Below, piece after piece: positions 50,823 through 60,064 of a stretch of 64,000 bases of DNA (within the stretch, counting starts at the first letter, position 1; each line of letters begins with the position of its first letter). A model generated the notes under the pieces. The model saw only the letters and a program-made list of their open reading frames with translations, did no database searches and was not told the origin of the DNA. The DNA lies in the NCBI RefSeq assembly GCF_900114455.1, contig NZ_FOTC01000001.1:1513058-1577057 (forward strand), in the 5' to 3' direction. Both the position numbers and the translations under genes were made by a program. Origin of the DNA: Halogranum rubrum (lineage in GTDB: Archaea; Halobacteriota; Halobacteria; Halobacteriales; Haloferacaceae).

Positions 50823-52522
50823 GTACCGACACCGACGGTCAGGAGTCCCAGGAGTCCGACGCCTTCCAGAACGCCTGCGAGGAACTCGCTCGGCGTATCG
50901 TCGAAGGCGAGATAGAGCGCGACGACTTGGAAAAAGAAAAGCTTCAGGTCTGTTCGGAGTTCTCGTCGCCGAAGGTTCCCAAGAACGCCGACATCCTCGA
51001 CCACGCGCCAGAGGCCCACCGCGACGACGTGCAGGAGGTCACCCGCCGCAAACCCGTGCGTACCGCCTCGGGTGTCTCGCCGGTGGCCATCATGACCTCG
51101 CCGCACATGTGCCCGCACGGGAAGTGTCTCTACTGTCCCGGCGGTCCAGCCTCGGAGTTCTCTTCGTCGCAATCCTACACCGGTCACGAACCCGCCGCCG
51201 CCCGCGGCGTCCAGAACGACTACGACCCGTACGGGCAGGTGACGCTCCGACTCGAACAACTCCGGCACATCGGCCACCCCGTCGACAAGGTCGAACTCAT
51301 CCTGATGGGCGGAACGATGACCGCTCGGAGCCACGACTACCAAGAGTGGTTCGTCAAGCGGGCGTTGGAGGCGCTGAACGACTACGACGTGGACAAACGG
51401 CCCGAACCCGCCGAAGACCAGTCGTTCAAGCCCGACCCGCAGGACGTCGAGTTCGAGTATCTCGAAGACGTCATCGCCGAGAACGAGACGGCGGACATAA
51501 GGAATATAGGAACCACGTTCGAGACCAAACCCGACTGGTGTGACCCCGAACAGATAGACCGGATGCTCGATTTGGGCGCGACGAAAGTCGAAGTCGGCGT
51601 CCAGACGACCTACGAGCGCATCAACCGCGAGATGCACCGCGGCCACGGCAACCAGGCCTCCGTCGACGCGAATCGTCGCCTGCGAGACTCCGCGTTCAAA
51701 GTCGGCTTCCACATGATGCCCGGCCAACCCGGGATGACGAAGGAGATGTGCGTCGAGGACTTCCGCCAACTCTTCGAGAACAGCGACTGGCGACCCGATT
51801 ACCTCAAAATCTATCCGACGCTCGTCGTTCGCGACACCATCACGTACGACATGTGGCGGCGCGACGAGTACCAACCGCTGACCAACGAGGACGCCATCGA
51901 AGTCGTTTCAGAGGTCATGGGCATGATTCCGAAGTACACGCGTCTCCAGCGCGTCCAACGCGACATCCCCGCGGACTTCATCGACGCGGGCGTCTGGAAG
52001 TCCAACCTCCGACAACTCGCCGAACAGCGCGCCGAGGAGAAGGGGATTCAGCTTCGAGACATCCGCGCTCGCGAAGTCGGGATGAACGAAGAAGACCCGA
52101 GTGAGGAGAACATCGAACTCGACGTGATGACCTACGAGTCCGGCGGTGGGCTGGAACACTTCATCTCCTTCGAGGATACGGAGAAAGACCTCCTCGTCGG
52201 CTTCTGTCGCCTGCGGTTCCCCTCCTACTCGCACGCCGCGCCCGGCCCGATGGAGGAGGGAGACACCGTCCGCCGCGAGTTGAAAGATGCCGCGCTCGTC
52301 CGGGAACTCCACGTCTACGGGAGTGAGGCAGGAATCGGTACCGCCGACGGCGACTGGCAGCACAAAGGGTACGGGAAGCAGTTGTTGAAAAAGGCGGAGC
52401 ATCTCGCCGCCGACGCTGGATTCGAGAAAGTCTCGGTCATCTCCGGTATCGGCGTCCGACAGTACTACCGAGACAAACTCGGGTACCATCAGGACGGCCC
52501 GTACGTGAGCAAGCGATTGTAA
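50819..52522 (+). CDS. elp3: tRNA uridine-34 carboxymethyl-modifying Elp3 (radical SAM/GNAT)
   Basis: A 567-aa Elp3, which modifies wobble uridine (cm5U) using radical SAM chemistry and acetyl-CoA. Radical SAM Cys motif TSPHMCPHGKCLYCPGGP (C-x4-C-x2-C), VEVGVQTTYERINREMHRGH, and a C-terminal GNAT domain (ELHVYGSEAGIGTADGDWQH, KGYGKQLLKKAEHLAADAGF). It starts with GTG at 50819, served by the perfect SD GGAGGTGA 7 nt upstream and overlapping a 16-codon upstream ORF. The last 21 codons are duplicated 177 nt downstream with synonymous changes. Confidence 0.95.
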   Translation: MSTDTDGQESQESDAFQNACEELARRIVEGEIERDDLEKEKLQVCSEFSSPKVPKNADILDHAPEAHRDDVQEVTRRKPVRTASGVSPVAIMTSPHMCPHGKCLYCPGGPASEFSSSQSYTGHEPAAARGVQNDYDPYGQVTLRLEQLRHIGHPVDKVELILMGGTMTARSHDYQEWFVKRALEALNDYDVDKRPEPAEDQSFKPDPQDVEFEYLEDVIAENETADIRNIGTTFETKPDWCDPEQIDRMLDLGATKVEVGVQTTYERINREMHRGHGNQASVDANRRLRDSAFKVGFHMMPGQPGMTKEMCVEDFRQLFENSDWRPDYLKIYPTLVVRDTITYDMWRRDEYQPLTNEDAIEVVSEVMGMIPKYTRLQRVQRDIPADFIDAGVWKSNLRQLAEQRAEEKGIQLRDIRAREVGMNEEDPSEENIELDVMTYESGGGLEHFISFEDTEKDLLVGFCRLRFPSYSHAAPGPMEEGDTVRRELKDAALVRELHVYGSEAGIGTADGDWQHKGYGKQLLKKAEHLAADAGFEKVSVISGIGVRQYYRDKLGYHQDGPYVSKRL

Positions 52523-52699
52523 CTGTCGCGAGCGGAGCGAGCGGGCGCGGACGCGACCAACGGGAGCGTGAGGCGCTTTTGGCCGAGCTTTTGTCGAGCG
52601 AGTGAGCGTACGCGAACGAGCGCAGAACAAAAGGTCGAGTACTACCGCGACAAACTCGGGTACCATCAGGACGGCCCGTACGTGTCGAAACGGTTGTGA
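52461..52699 (+). repeat. elp3 3'-end duplication with hairpin-rich spacer
   Basis: Copy 1 (52461-52522) is the end of elp3. Copy 2 (52638-52699) encodes the same YYRDKLGYHQDGPYVSKRL and stop, in the same frame offset (177 nt). Seven bases differ, all synonymous (for example AGC/TCG for Ser, TAA/TGA stop). The spacer 52523-52637 holds a GTCGCG/CGCGAC stem (52525-52557). It also has a near-perfect stem CGAGCTTTTGT against ACAAAAGGTCG enclosing gcgagtgagc- and gcgaacgagc-type sequence. Non-coding. Confidence 0.9.
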
Positions 52700-53116
52700 G
52701 CGACGTCGCACCCGACGCTCGCCGCGTGGGAACGCCCCATCTCTCTCCGTCGCAGCGGCGCGACTGACCAACATATCGACGGTGAAGAGCGGTACCGCCG
52801 GTCACGAGACGAGACACTGTTGAACTGTGAGCCACCAGTAGCAGGAGGAGCAGAGGGTACGTCAGCCGAGACACAGATGGGTGCGGCGGAGACGACCCGT
52901 GGCGACCGGGCAGAAGACACGGGTCGACGTCGCGGACTAACGGGTGTGTCAGGCACGGGTAGTGGGTCCCTCCAGACGCCGTTGCCGCAGAGAGACGTTC
53001 GGTCTCCGATACGGTGGGGGTTGCGGGCATGGGCGTCGTCGTCGCACGACCGCCGTCCGTCTCACGTTCTCCGCCGTCAAGCACCGTTTTTTATCCTTCG
53101 CTCTCCATTCATCACT
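52700..53116. other. Intergenic region, no gene seen
   Basis: About 415 nt after the duplicated elp3 end. Frames in both strands are open but Arg/Ser/Thr-rich and lack acidic haloarchaeal composition, so none is called. The end holds the promoter of the SHOCT gene: gttttttatcc at 53082-53092, about 27 nt upstream of the ATG at 53117. Confidence 0.5.
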
Positions 53117-53557
53117 ATGGACGGAGAGACGCCCGCAGACCGCCTCCGGGACAACGCGACCGAAATCGCGTCGACCATCGTCACCGGAATCTGGCTCGCC
53201 GCCCTCCTGACGGGACAGAGTTGGTGGCTCGGCGCGCTCATCGTCGGTTACGTCATCGTCGTCCCCATCGTCTCTATGCTGTTCGGCGACGACGACGAGG
53301 AGGCGGACAACTGGCTGGACAGCGACTGGTGGGACGACCTGTGGAACAGTTCTGTTACCGTCGGAACGACCGACGAGGAACCCGAAGAGACCACAACGAC
53401 GGAGACGCCGCTCGAAACCCTCCGCCGACGCTACGCGGCCGGTGAGTTGACCGACGAGCAGTTCGAGCGCAAGTTAGAGCGACTGTTGGAGACGGAGACG
53501 CTCGAAGACGTCGAAGAACGGGCGGCCCGCGAACAGTTGCGAGAGCGGGAGTACTGA
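53117..53557 (+). CDS. SHOCT-domain membrane protein
   Basis: A 146-aa protein. It has two hydrophobic helices (ASTIVTGIWLAALLTGQ and LGALIVGYVIVVPIVSMLFG), an acidic Trp-rich segment (NWLDSDWWDDLWN), and a C-terminal SHOCT motif (LETLRRRYAAGELTDEQFER, KLERLLETETLEDVEERA). SHOCT is a short helical oligomerisation element of unknown role. The start at 53117 is supported by a T-rich TATA-like box; the frame open back to 52820 is not coding in character. Confidence 0.85.
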   Translation: MDGETPADRLRDNATEIASTIVTGIWLAALLTGQSWWLGALIVGYVIVVPIVSMLFGDDDEEADNWLDSDWWDDLWNSSVTVGTTDEEPEETTTTETPLETLRRRYAAGELTDEQFERKLERLLETETLEDVEERAAREQLREREY

Positions 53558-53603
53558 GGACGACAACGACACCCCTTTTCATATCGCGTCTGAATCGAGA
53601 GCC

Positions 53604-55724
53604 ATGGAACCGAAGCAGGAGCTTTCGAGTATCGACCTCGCCGCCCTCGTCACCGAGTTGGGACGCTACGAGGGTGCGAAGGTCGACAAGGCGTATCTCT
53701 ACGGTGACGACCTCCTGCGGCTGAAACTGCGGGATTTCGACCGCGGGCGGGTCGACCTCTTCATCGAAGTCGGCGACATCAAGCGCGCCCACGTCGTCGC
53801 ACCCGAGCACGTCCCGGACGCGCCGGGACGGCCGCCGAACTTCGCGATGATGCTACGGAACCGTCTCAACGGGGCGGACTTCGCGGGCGTCGAACAGTTC
53901 GAGTTCGACCGAATTCTGACGTTCAAGTTCGAACGCGGCGACGAGGACACCGAAATCGTCGCCGAACTGTTCGGACAGGGGAACCTCGCCGTCCTCGACG
54001 AGAACCGCGAAGTCGTGAGCAGTCTCGAAACCGTCCGTCTGAAGTCTCGGACGGTCGCACCCGGGTCGCAGTACGAGTTCCCGCAGTCGCGTATCAACCC
54101 GCTCGACGTCTCCTACGAGGCGTTGGAGTACAAGATGAACGAGTCCGACACCGACGTGGTGCGGACGCTAGCGACGCAGTTGAACCTCGGTGGTCTCTAC
54201 GCCGAGGAGCTCTGTACCCGCGCCGGTGTGGAGAAGACGCTCGACATCACCGAAGCGGGTGAAGAGGAGTACAGGAAGATATACGACGCCATCGAACGGC
54301 TGAAAGAACCGCTGCAGACCGGGGAGTTCGACCCTCGCGTCTACGAGAAAGACGGAAACGTCGTCGACGTGACCCCGTTCCCGCTGGAGGAGTACGAAGG
54401 GCTGGACTCCGCCGCCTTCGACTCGTTCAACGCCGCACTCGACGACTACTTCTTCCGACTGGACCTCAGCGACGAGGCCGAGAAAGGCGGCGGTGGCCCA
54501 GAGGCCAACCGACCCGACTTCCAAGAGGAGATAGAGAAACAGAAGCGCATCATCCAGCAACAGGAGGGTGCCATCGAAGGGTTCGAAGAGCAAGCACAGG
54601 AGGAACGCGAGAAGGCAGAACTCCTCTACGCCAACTACGAACTCGCAGACGAGGTGCTCTCGACCGTTCGTGGCGCACGCGAGGAGAACATCCCGTGGGC
54701 GGACATCGCCGACACGCTCGCCGAAGGGGCAGAGCAAGGGATTCCCGCCGCCGAGGCAGTCGAGGACGTCGACGGGTCGACGGGGACGGTCACCATCACC
54801 ATCGACGGCCAGCGAATCGACCTCGACGTGTCGATGGGCGTCGAGAAGAACGCAGACCGCATCTACACCGAGGCGAAGCGCGTCGAAGAGAAGAAAGAAG
54901 GTGCGCTCGAAGCCATCGAGAACACTCGCGAGAAACTCGAAGCGGTCGAGAAGCGCCGCGACGAGTGGGAGGCCTCGGACGACGAACCCGACGAGGACGA
55001 AGACGACGAGGAGAAACCGGACATCGATTGGCTCTCGCGGAACTCGATTCCGATTCGGAAACAGGACAAGTGGTACGACCGGTTCCGGTGGTTCGAGACC
55101 TCTGACGGCTTTCTCGTCATCGGCGGCCGCAACGCCGACCAGAACGAGGAGATCGTCAAGAAGTATCTGAACAAACACGACCTGTTCTTCCACACGCAGG
55201 CTCACGGTGGCCCGGTGACGATTCTCAAAGCGACCGGCCCCTCCGAACCCGCCCGCGACGTGGACATCCCCGAGCAGAGTCGAGAAGAGGCCGCGCAGTT
55301 CGCCGTCGCGTACTCCTCTATCTGGAAGGAGGGACGCTTCGCCGACGACGCCTACATGGTGAGCGCCGACCAGGTGTCGAAGACACCCGAGAGCGGTGAA
55401 TACGTGGAGAAAGGGTCGTTCGTCGTCCGAGGCGACCGAACCTACTACGAGGACGTCGCCGCCGAAGTCGCCGTCGGTCTCCGCTGTGAACCCGACACTC
55501 GCGTCGTCGGGGGGCCGCCGTCGGCTATCGAAGACGACACGGAGACGAGTATTCGCCTGCAACCTGGTCGCTACGCCCAGAACGACATGGCGAAGATGCT
55601 CTACCGGAAGTTCCGAGAGCGGTTCGCCGACCAATCGTTCGTCAGAAAAGTTGCGAGTGCCGATATGATTCAGGAGTTCCTGCCATCGGGTGGGAGCGAC
55701 ATCGTCGACGGCGACGGCAACTGA
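53604..55724 (+). CDS. rqcH: Ribosome rescue factor RqcH (NEMF/Rqc2/NFACT family)
   Basis: A 706-aa NFACT protein that binds stalled 50S subunits carrying peptidyl-tRNA and recruits tRNA-Ala to tag nascent chains in bacteria; archaeal versions are similar in architecture. NFACT-N (residues 1-180: LSSIDLAALVTELGRYEGAK, FAMMLRNRLNGADF), a helical coiled coil (about 300-365 and 415-460), then NFACT-R (about 490-600: WYDRFRWFETSDGFLVIGGR, NADQNEEIVKKYL, DLFFHTQAHGGP). Acidic insert DDEPDEDEDDEE lies between. Encoded 3 kb upstream of pelota, another ribosome rescue factor. Confidence 0.93.
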   Translation: MEPKQELSSIDLAALVTELGRYEGAKVDKAYLYGDDLLRLKLRDFDRGRVDLFIEVGDIKRAHVVAPEHVPDAPGRPPNFAMMLRNRLNGADFAGVEQFEFDRILTFKFERGDEDTEIVAELFGQGNLAVLDENREVVSSLETVRLKSRTVAPGSQYEFPQSRINPLDVSYEALEYKMNESDTDVVRTLATQLNLGGLYAEELCTRAGVEKTLDITEAGEEEYRKIYDAIERLKEPLQTGEFDPRVYEKDGNVVDVTPFPLEEYEGLDSAAFDSFNAALDDYFFRLDLSDEAEKGGGGPEANRPDFQEEIEKQKRIIQQQEGAIEGFEEQAQEEREKAELLYANYELADEVLSTVRGAREENIPWADIADTLAEGAEQGIPAAEAVEDVDGSTGTVTITIDGQRIDLDVSMGVEKNADRIYTEAKRVEEKKEGALEAIENTREKLEAVEKRRDEWEASDDEPDEDEDDEEKPDIDWLSRNSIPIRKQDKWYDRFRWFETSDGFLVIGGRNADQNEEIVKKYLNKHDLFFHTQAHGGPVTILKATGPSEPARDVDIPEQSREEAAQFAVAYSSIWKEGRFADDAYMVSADQVSKTPESGEYVEKGSFVVRGDRTYYEDVAAEVAVGLRCEPDTRVVGGPPSAIEDDTETSIRLQPGRYAQNDMAKMLYRKFRERFADQSFVRKVASADMIQEFLPSGGSDIVDGDGN

Positions 55725-55850
55725 GCAAGTAGCGCTCACGAATCGAAATTCTACTTCAGTGATAGGTATCCAGAAACGTTTATCCCGTAATCCGTCGTAT
55801 TAGGAGGGTGAGAATTGGTGAGTCGAGAGACTGCCGTTCTCGATTCAACC

Positions 55851-56555
55851 ATGATTACAGAATCCATCGAGTACCTTCGAAACAGTGAGGACTGGGTCAA
55901 GACCTTCCTCATCGGTGGCGTCCTCAGCCTGCTGAGCGCACTCGTACTGCCAACCATCCTCGTCGTCGGGTATCTCATGCGCGTCCTCCGCGGGACGATG
56001 CGCGGAGACGAAGAACCGCCGGTCTTCGACGACTGGGGTGACTTAGCCGTCGACGGCCTGAAAGGGTTCGTCATCGGGTTCGTGTACTTCCTCATCCCGG
56101 CCATCGTCGTCGGTATCGCCGTCTTCCTCGGCGTCGCCGGGGCTATCGCCGGTGGCGGGTCCGACGCTGCGGGCCTCTTCGGTGGCCTCGTGGCACTCGT
56201 CGGCGCACTCGTCGGGTTCGTCCTGACCATCTTCGCGGCGTACGTCACGCCCGCGGCGCTGGCCAACTACGCCGAAACCGACCGGATGGGGGCAGCGTTC
56301 GACTTCGGTGAACTCCGACCCATCCTGTTCAGCGGAAAGTACGCCACGGCGTGGCTCTACGCCTTCGCGCTGTTCATCGCCGCCGGTATCGTCTCCGGCC
56401 TGCTCGGTGCGACCGGTGTCGGGGCCATCCTGAGCGCGTTCATCACGTTCTACGCCCTCGTCGCGGTGTACTACATCTTCGGTACGACGTGGGGCGAGAT
56501 GCACCACGTCGAGATGCGCAACGACGACATGCCCGACGAACGCGCGACCATCTGA
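55851..56555 (+). CDS. DUF4013 membrane protein (first of three)
   Basis: A 234-aa membrane protein, DUF4013 family. N-terminal MITESIEYLRNSEDWVKTFL then helix IGGVLSLLSALVLPTILVVG, the conserved LMRVLRGTMRGDEEPPVFDD, and four more helices. Function unknown. I prefer the ATG at 55851 because the family start (amphipathic helix then first TM) begins there; in-frame TTG/GTG codons at 55815-55818 are alternatives, and a tattagg box lies nearer to them. Confidence 0.85.
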   Translation: MITESIEYLRNSEDWVKTFLIGGVLSLLSALVLPTILVVGYLMRVLRGTMRGDEEPPVFDDWGDLAVDGLKGFVIGFVYFLIPAIVVGIAVFLGVAGAIAGGGSDAAGLFGGLVALVGALVGFVLTIFAAYVTPAALANYAETDRMGAAFDFGELRPILFSGKYATAWLYAFALFIAAGIVSGLLGATGVGAILSAFITFYALVAVYYIFGTTWGEMHHVEMRNDDMPDERATI

Positions 56556-56715
56556 ACAACACAGGGCTAACCGCTCTGTTCGGCTCGATTTTCCGATTTT
56601 CGTCACCTCGTCACCTCACTCCCGCGTCGTTCGACGCCGAGTGACGGCTATCGATGACGCGTGTCACCTGCCACTGAGGCACCGTTATGTGCCCACCATC
56701 CGACCAGTCGTGTAG

Positions 56716-57705
56716 ATGTTCAACGAGGCGCTCGCGGCACCGATACGGAGCGACGACGCAGCCGTGACGCTGTTCATGGGCGGTGTCCTCACATTCCTGT
56801 CAGCAGTCGTGCCCGTCGTCTGGCTCTTCGCCGTCCTGTCGACGCCGCTCGGACTCCTCCTGACGCCACTCGCCGTCTTCCCGTCACTCGTTCTCCGCGG
56901 ATACGACGTCCGAACCGTCCGCACCGGTCTCCGCGGCGACGACGCGACGCCCTCGTTCGTCCGCTGGGGCGAACTCGTCCGCGACGGTCTGAAGTCTGTC
57001 CTGCTCAGTGTCGGCTATCTCCTCCCGCTCGGCGTGCTACTCGCCGTCGTCGTCGGACTCGCCGTACTCCTCGGCGCACGCGTCGTCACTCCCGGCTCTG
57101 TTGCCGGTGTCGTGGTTGCAGTTGGCATCGTCGTCGGCGGGGTCGGTGTCTTCGGCTACGGTGTCGCGTATCTGTATCTGCGTCCAGCGGCCCTGACTCG
57201 CTTCGCCGCCGAGGGCCGTCTCCGAGACGGGTTCGCACTTCGGCAGGTCGTCGACGTGGCACGAGATGGTCGGTACGCTGGCGGGTGGTTCAGGGCGACG
57301 GCCGTCCTCGTCGGCGGCGTCGTCGTCGGCGTCCCGACGACAGTCGTCGTAGTCGGCGTGTTCGTCGCCTTCTACGCTCGTGTGGTGGCACACGTCCTGT
57401 ACGGACAGGGAGCGGCGGATAGAACGGCCGAGACGACCGAGATGACGGAGGCGACCGGGGCGAGCGCGTCGTCTGCACGTGACCGCCGACTCGACGAGGA
57501 GCGAACTCCAGAAGTCCCGCCGTCGGTCCAGACGGGCCGAACGGTCGGAGTTGTCGACAAGTGGACAGATACGGGAGAGAGGACGAGTACGCGGAGTGAC
57601 GAGTCCGACGGTGACGACTCGGACGAGGCGCGAGTCGAAGCGGACACTGCGACACGCGGGAGCGACTCGTTCGTCTGGGGCGGAGACGACCGCGACGAGA
57701 CGTAG
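56716..57705 (+). CDS. DUF4013 membrane protein (second of three)
   Basis: A 329-aa paralogue of the neighbouring DUF4013 genes. Family core, residues 1-230: MFNEALAAPIRSDDAAVTLF, GGVLTFLSAVVPVVWLFAVL, RTGLRGDDATPSFVRWGELV. It adds a ~100-residue acidic, Ser/Thr/Asp-rich C-terminal tail absent from the other two copies, probably cytoplasmic. Function unknown. Confidence 0.85.
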   Translation: MFNEALAAPIRSDDAAVTLFMGGVLTFLSAVVPVVWLFAVLSTPLGLLLTPLAVFPSLVLRGYDVRTVRTGLRGDDATPSFVRWGELVRDGLKSVLLSVGYLLPLGVLLAVVVGLAVLLGARVVTPGSVAGVVVAVGIVVGGVGVFGYGVAYLYLRPAALTRFAAEGRLRDGFALRQVVDVARDGRYAGGWFRATAVLVGGVVVGVPTTVVVVGVFVAFYARVVAHVLYGQGAADRTAETTEMTEATGASASSARDRRLDEERTPEVPPSVQTGRTVGVVDKWTDTGERTSTRSDESDGDDSDEARVEADTATRGSDSFVWGGDDRDET

Positions 57706-57772
57706 CTATCGTTTCGGGTACATGTCGACTTCGAGGGAAATTCTTTTCTCGGTGACGAGAGAGGAGACGGAT

Positions 57773-58426
57773 ATGCTCAGTGATGCACTGTCGTTTCCCC
57801 GCTCCGGCGACGACTGGCTCCCCACGCTCGTCATCGGCGCACTGCTGATTCCGTTGAGCGTCCTCGTGATTCCGGCGTTCATCCTCCAAGGCTACTTCGC
57901 CCGAGTGATTCGGGCGGCGGCGACGAACGATTCGACTGCACCGTCGTTCACCGACTGGGGTGACCTCCTCGTGACGGGGCTGAAGATGGCGGTCATCGGC
58001 TTCGCGTACTCGCTCGTCATCAACGTCCCGAGTTTAGGATTGCAGCTCTTGATAGCCTTCGGCGCGAACGGGTCGGGCACCGGCGCACTCTTGGTACTGC
58101 TCGTCACCCTCGTGTTGAGCCTCGTCGTCGGCTTCTTCGCCCCTGCCGCGCTGGTGAACTTCGCCATCGAGGACTCCTTCGGGGCCGCCTTCGACTTCGG
58201 CACCATCTGGAGCGGCGTCGCGACGAGCGAGTACGTCGTCGCGTGGTTGCTCGCGATGGTCGTCGGTGTCGTCGGATTCCTCGTCGGCGGAGTGCTCAGC
58301 ATCGTCCTCGTCGGCTTCCTCGTTCTGTTCTACGTCCAGATAGCCACCTACTACCTGCTCGCACGCGGCTTCGTGAAGGGACTCGGCCGGACGCCCGGCG
58401 AGTCGGCGACGACCACGACGCTCTGA
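57773..58426 (+). CDS. DUF4013 membrane protein (third of three)
   Basis: A 217-aa DUF4013 paralogue: MLSDALSFPRSGDDWLPTLV, GALLIPLSVLVIPAFILQGY, TNDSTAPSFTDWGDLLVTGL, about five helices. The start ATG at 57773 is chosen over a frame open to 57479 inside the previous gene. It ends 45 nt before pelota and could be co-transcribed with it. Confidence 0.85.
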   Translation: MLSDALSFPRSGDDWLPTLVIGALLIPLSVLVIPAFILQGYFARVIRAAATNDSTAPSFTDWGDLLVTGLKMAVIGFAYSLVINVPSLGLQLLIAFGANGSGTGALLVLLVTLVLSLVVGFFAPAALVNFAIEDSFGAAFDFGTIWSGVATSEYVVAWLLAMVVGVVGFLVGGVLSIVLVGFLVLFYVQIATYYLLARGFVKGLGRTPGESATTTTL

Positions 58427-58471
58427 GGCGAGAAAGCAAGGGTTGTTAGGCCGCAGGCCGATGGTTCGGCC

Positions 58472-59539
58472 ATGCGAATCGTAAGCCGTGGTCGCGGCGA
58501 GGAGGGGCGCGAACGGATGACGCTCGTCCCCGAGAACGTCGACGACCTCTGGCATCTCTCCTACGTCCTCGAACCGGGAGACCTCGTCTCCGGCGACACG
58601 ACGCGCCGTATCCAGCGCGACGACGACCAGATGCGCGACACCGGTGGCGAACGCGAACACCTCCACATCACCCTCGAAGTCGAAGACGTCGAGTTCGCCC
58701 GCTTCGCCAACCGACTCCGCGTCGGCGGCGTCATCGTCGGTTGTTCCCGCGAAGACCAACTCGGCCACCACCACACCATCAACGTCGAGGAGCGCAACGA
58801 GTTCACCATCGAGAAGCACTTCAAGAAGGACCAGAAGGACAGACTCGAAGAGGCCGAGCAGGCGTCTGAAAACCCCGACGTCGCCATCGCGACGGTCGAA
58901 GAGGGCGCGGCCTACATCCACACCGTCCAACAGTACGGGACGAAGGAGTACGGGTCGTTCACCCGACCAACTGGGAAAGGCGAGTACGCCCGGCCGCGCT
59001 CCGAGTTGTTCGCCGAGTTGGGGAGTGCCCTCTCGCATCTCGACGTCGACGCCGTCATCCTCGCGGGACCGGGGTTCACCAAACAGGACGCCCGCGACTA
59101 CATCGAGGAGAACTACAAAGAGGTCGCCGAGAAGATGACCGTCGTCGACACCTCCGGTGTCGGTGACCGCGGCGTCCACGAAGTACTGAAGCGCGGTGCC
59201 GTCGACGACGTGCAGACGCAGACACGCATCTCGAAGGAAGCGGAACTCATCGACGCGCTGATGGAGAACATCGCGCAGGGTGCGAAGGCGGCCTACGGTA
59301 TCGACCAAGTCGCCGAAGCCGCGGACTTCGGGGCCGTCGAGACGCTGCTCGTCCTCGACGAACGCCTCCGCGACGAGCGACAGGGCCGCGGCGACTGGGA
59401 CGTCGACGTCAACGACGTCATCGAGTCCGTCGAGCAGAAAGGCGGTGACGTCACCGTCTTCTCCGAGGAGTTCGCGCCCGGTGAGCAGTTGAAGAATCTC
59501 GGCGGCATCGCGGCGATTCTGCGCTATCGGATGCAGTGA
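58472..59539 (+). CDS. pelA: mRNA surveillance protein pelota
   Basis: A 355-aa archaeal pelota (Dom34), an eRF1-like factor that enters the A site of stalled ribosomes and, with aEF1A (aABCE1 after), splits them. N-terminal domain [20 protein letters not shown] and the LYNLI-type [14 protein letters not shown]; central domain [21 protein letters not shown]-terminal EALLVTDERLR-like [14 protein letters not shown]. It lacks the GGQ of eRF1, as expected. The start is the ATG at 58472. Confidence 0.96.
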   Translation: MRIVSRGRGEEGRERMTLVPENVDDLWHLSYVLEPGDLVSGDTTRRIQRDDDQMRDTGGEREHLHITLEVEDVEFARFANRLRVGGVIVGCSREDQLGHHHTINVEERNEFTIEKHFKKDQKDRLEEAEQASENPDVAIATVEEGAAYIHTVQQYGTKEYGSFTRPTGKGEYARPRSELFAELGSALSHLDVDAVILAGPGFTKQDARDYIEENYKEVAEKMTVVDTSGVGDRGVHEVLKRGAVDDVQTQTRISKEAELIDALMENIAQGAKAAYGIDQVAEAADFGAVETLLVLDERLRDERQGRGDWDVDVNDVIESVEQKGGDVTVFSEEFAPGEQLKNLGGIAAILRYRMQ

Positions 59540-59603
59540 CAGGGGTGTGGACGACGCACCCACCCGGGTAAGCGTTTACTCGGTTGCGACCTATTGACAC
59601 TAT

Positions 59604-60041
59604 GTGACAGGGTCGTCGAATCGTACGTTGAACGCTCGGTTCGAGCGCTGGCTAGACTACGTCTTCTTCGCGCTCTTGGAGGTCTGTGTACTTCCGCTCC
59701 CGGTGCTCGCCTTTCTCACCAGCGTCCCGAACCAGGACGCCGTGTCACTCTCTGCGTTGACGTCGATGGCCGTCGCGACGGTCGGTATCGGATCGTTCCG
59801 CGGGCAGTATGTCGACGTCGGCGCGTGGCCACAACCGAGCGACTTCGTCACGATGCCGTTTCGGTCCGCCTACTACGGCGTCGCCATCGGCGGTGGAACG
59901 TGGCTGGGCGTCGTGGCGCGCACGACGGCCGAACTGTGGTGGGTCGGTGTCGTCGTGACGGCAGTCGTGGTCCTCCTCTTTCTCGGGGCGTTCCCGTTCG
60001 TCGTCCGCGGTGTCCAGTCGCTGTCGCGGTGGCACCTGTGA
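59604..60041 (+). CDS. Membrane protein of unknown function
   Basis: A 145-aa protein with about four hydrophobic segments (VFFALLEVCVLPLPVLAFL, SLSALTSMAVATVGIGSF, GVAIGGGTWLGVVA, WWVGVVVTAVVVLLFLGAFP). No family recognised. It starts with GTG at 59604; the ATG two bases earlier is followed at once by TGA. A cgtttactcg box about 28 nt upstream supports the GTG. Confidence 0.7.
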   Translation: MTGSSNRTLNARFERWLDYVFFALLEVCVLPLPVLAFLTSVPNQDAVSLSALTSMAVATVGIGSFRGQYVDVGAWPQPSDFVTMPFRSAYYGVAIGGGTWLGVVARTTAELWWVGVVVTAVVVLLFLGAFPFVVRGVQSLSRWHL

Positions 60042-60064
60042 GACCGAATGGTCAAGTCGTCGAA

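Noticed and set aside
52437..53084. A 215-aa minus-strand frame across the elp3 duplication containing a doubled TGRPDGTRVC segment
   Set aside because: The repeated peptide only mirrors the duplicated elp3 end; composition is non-haloarchaeal.
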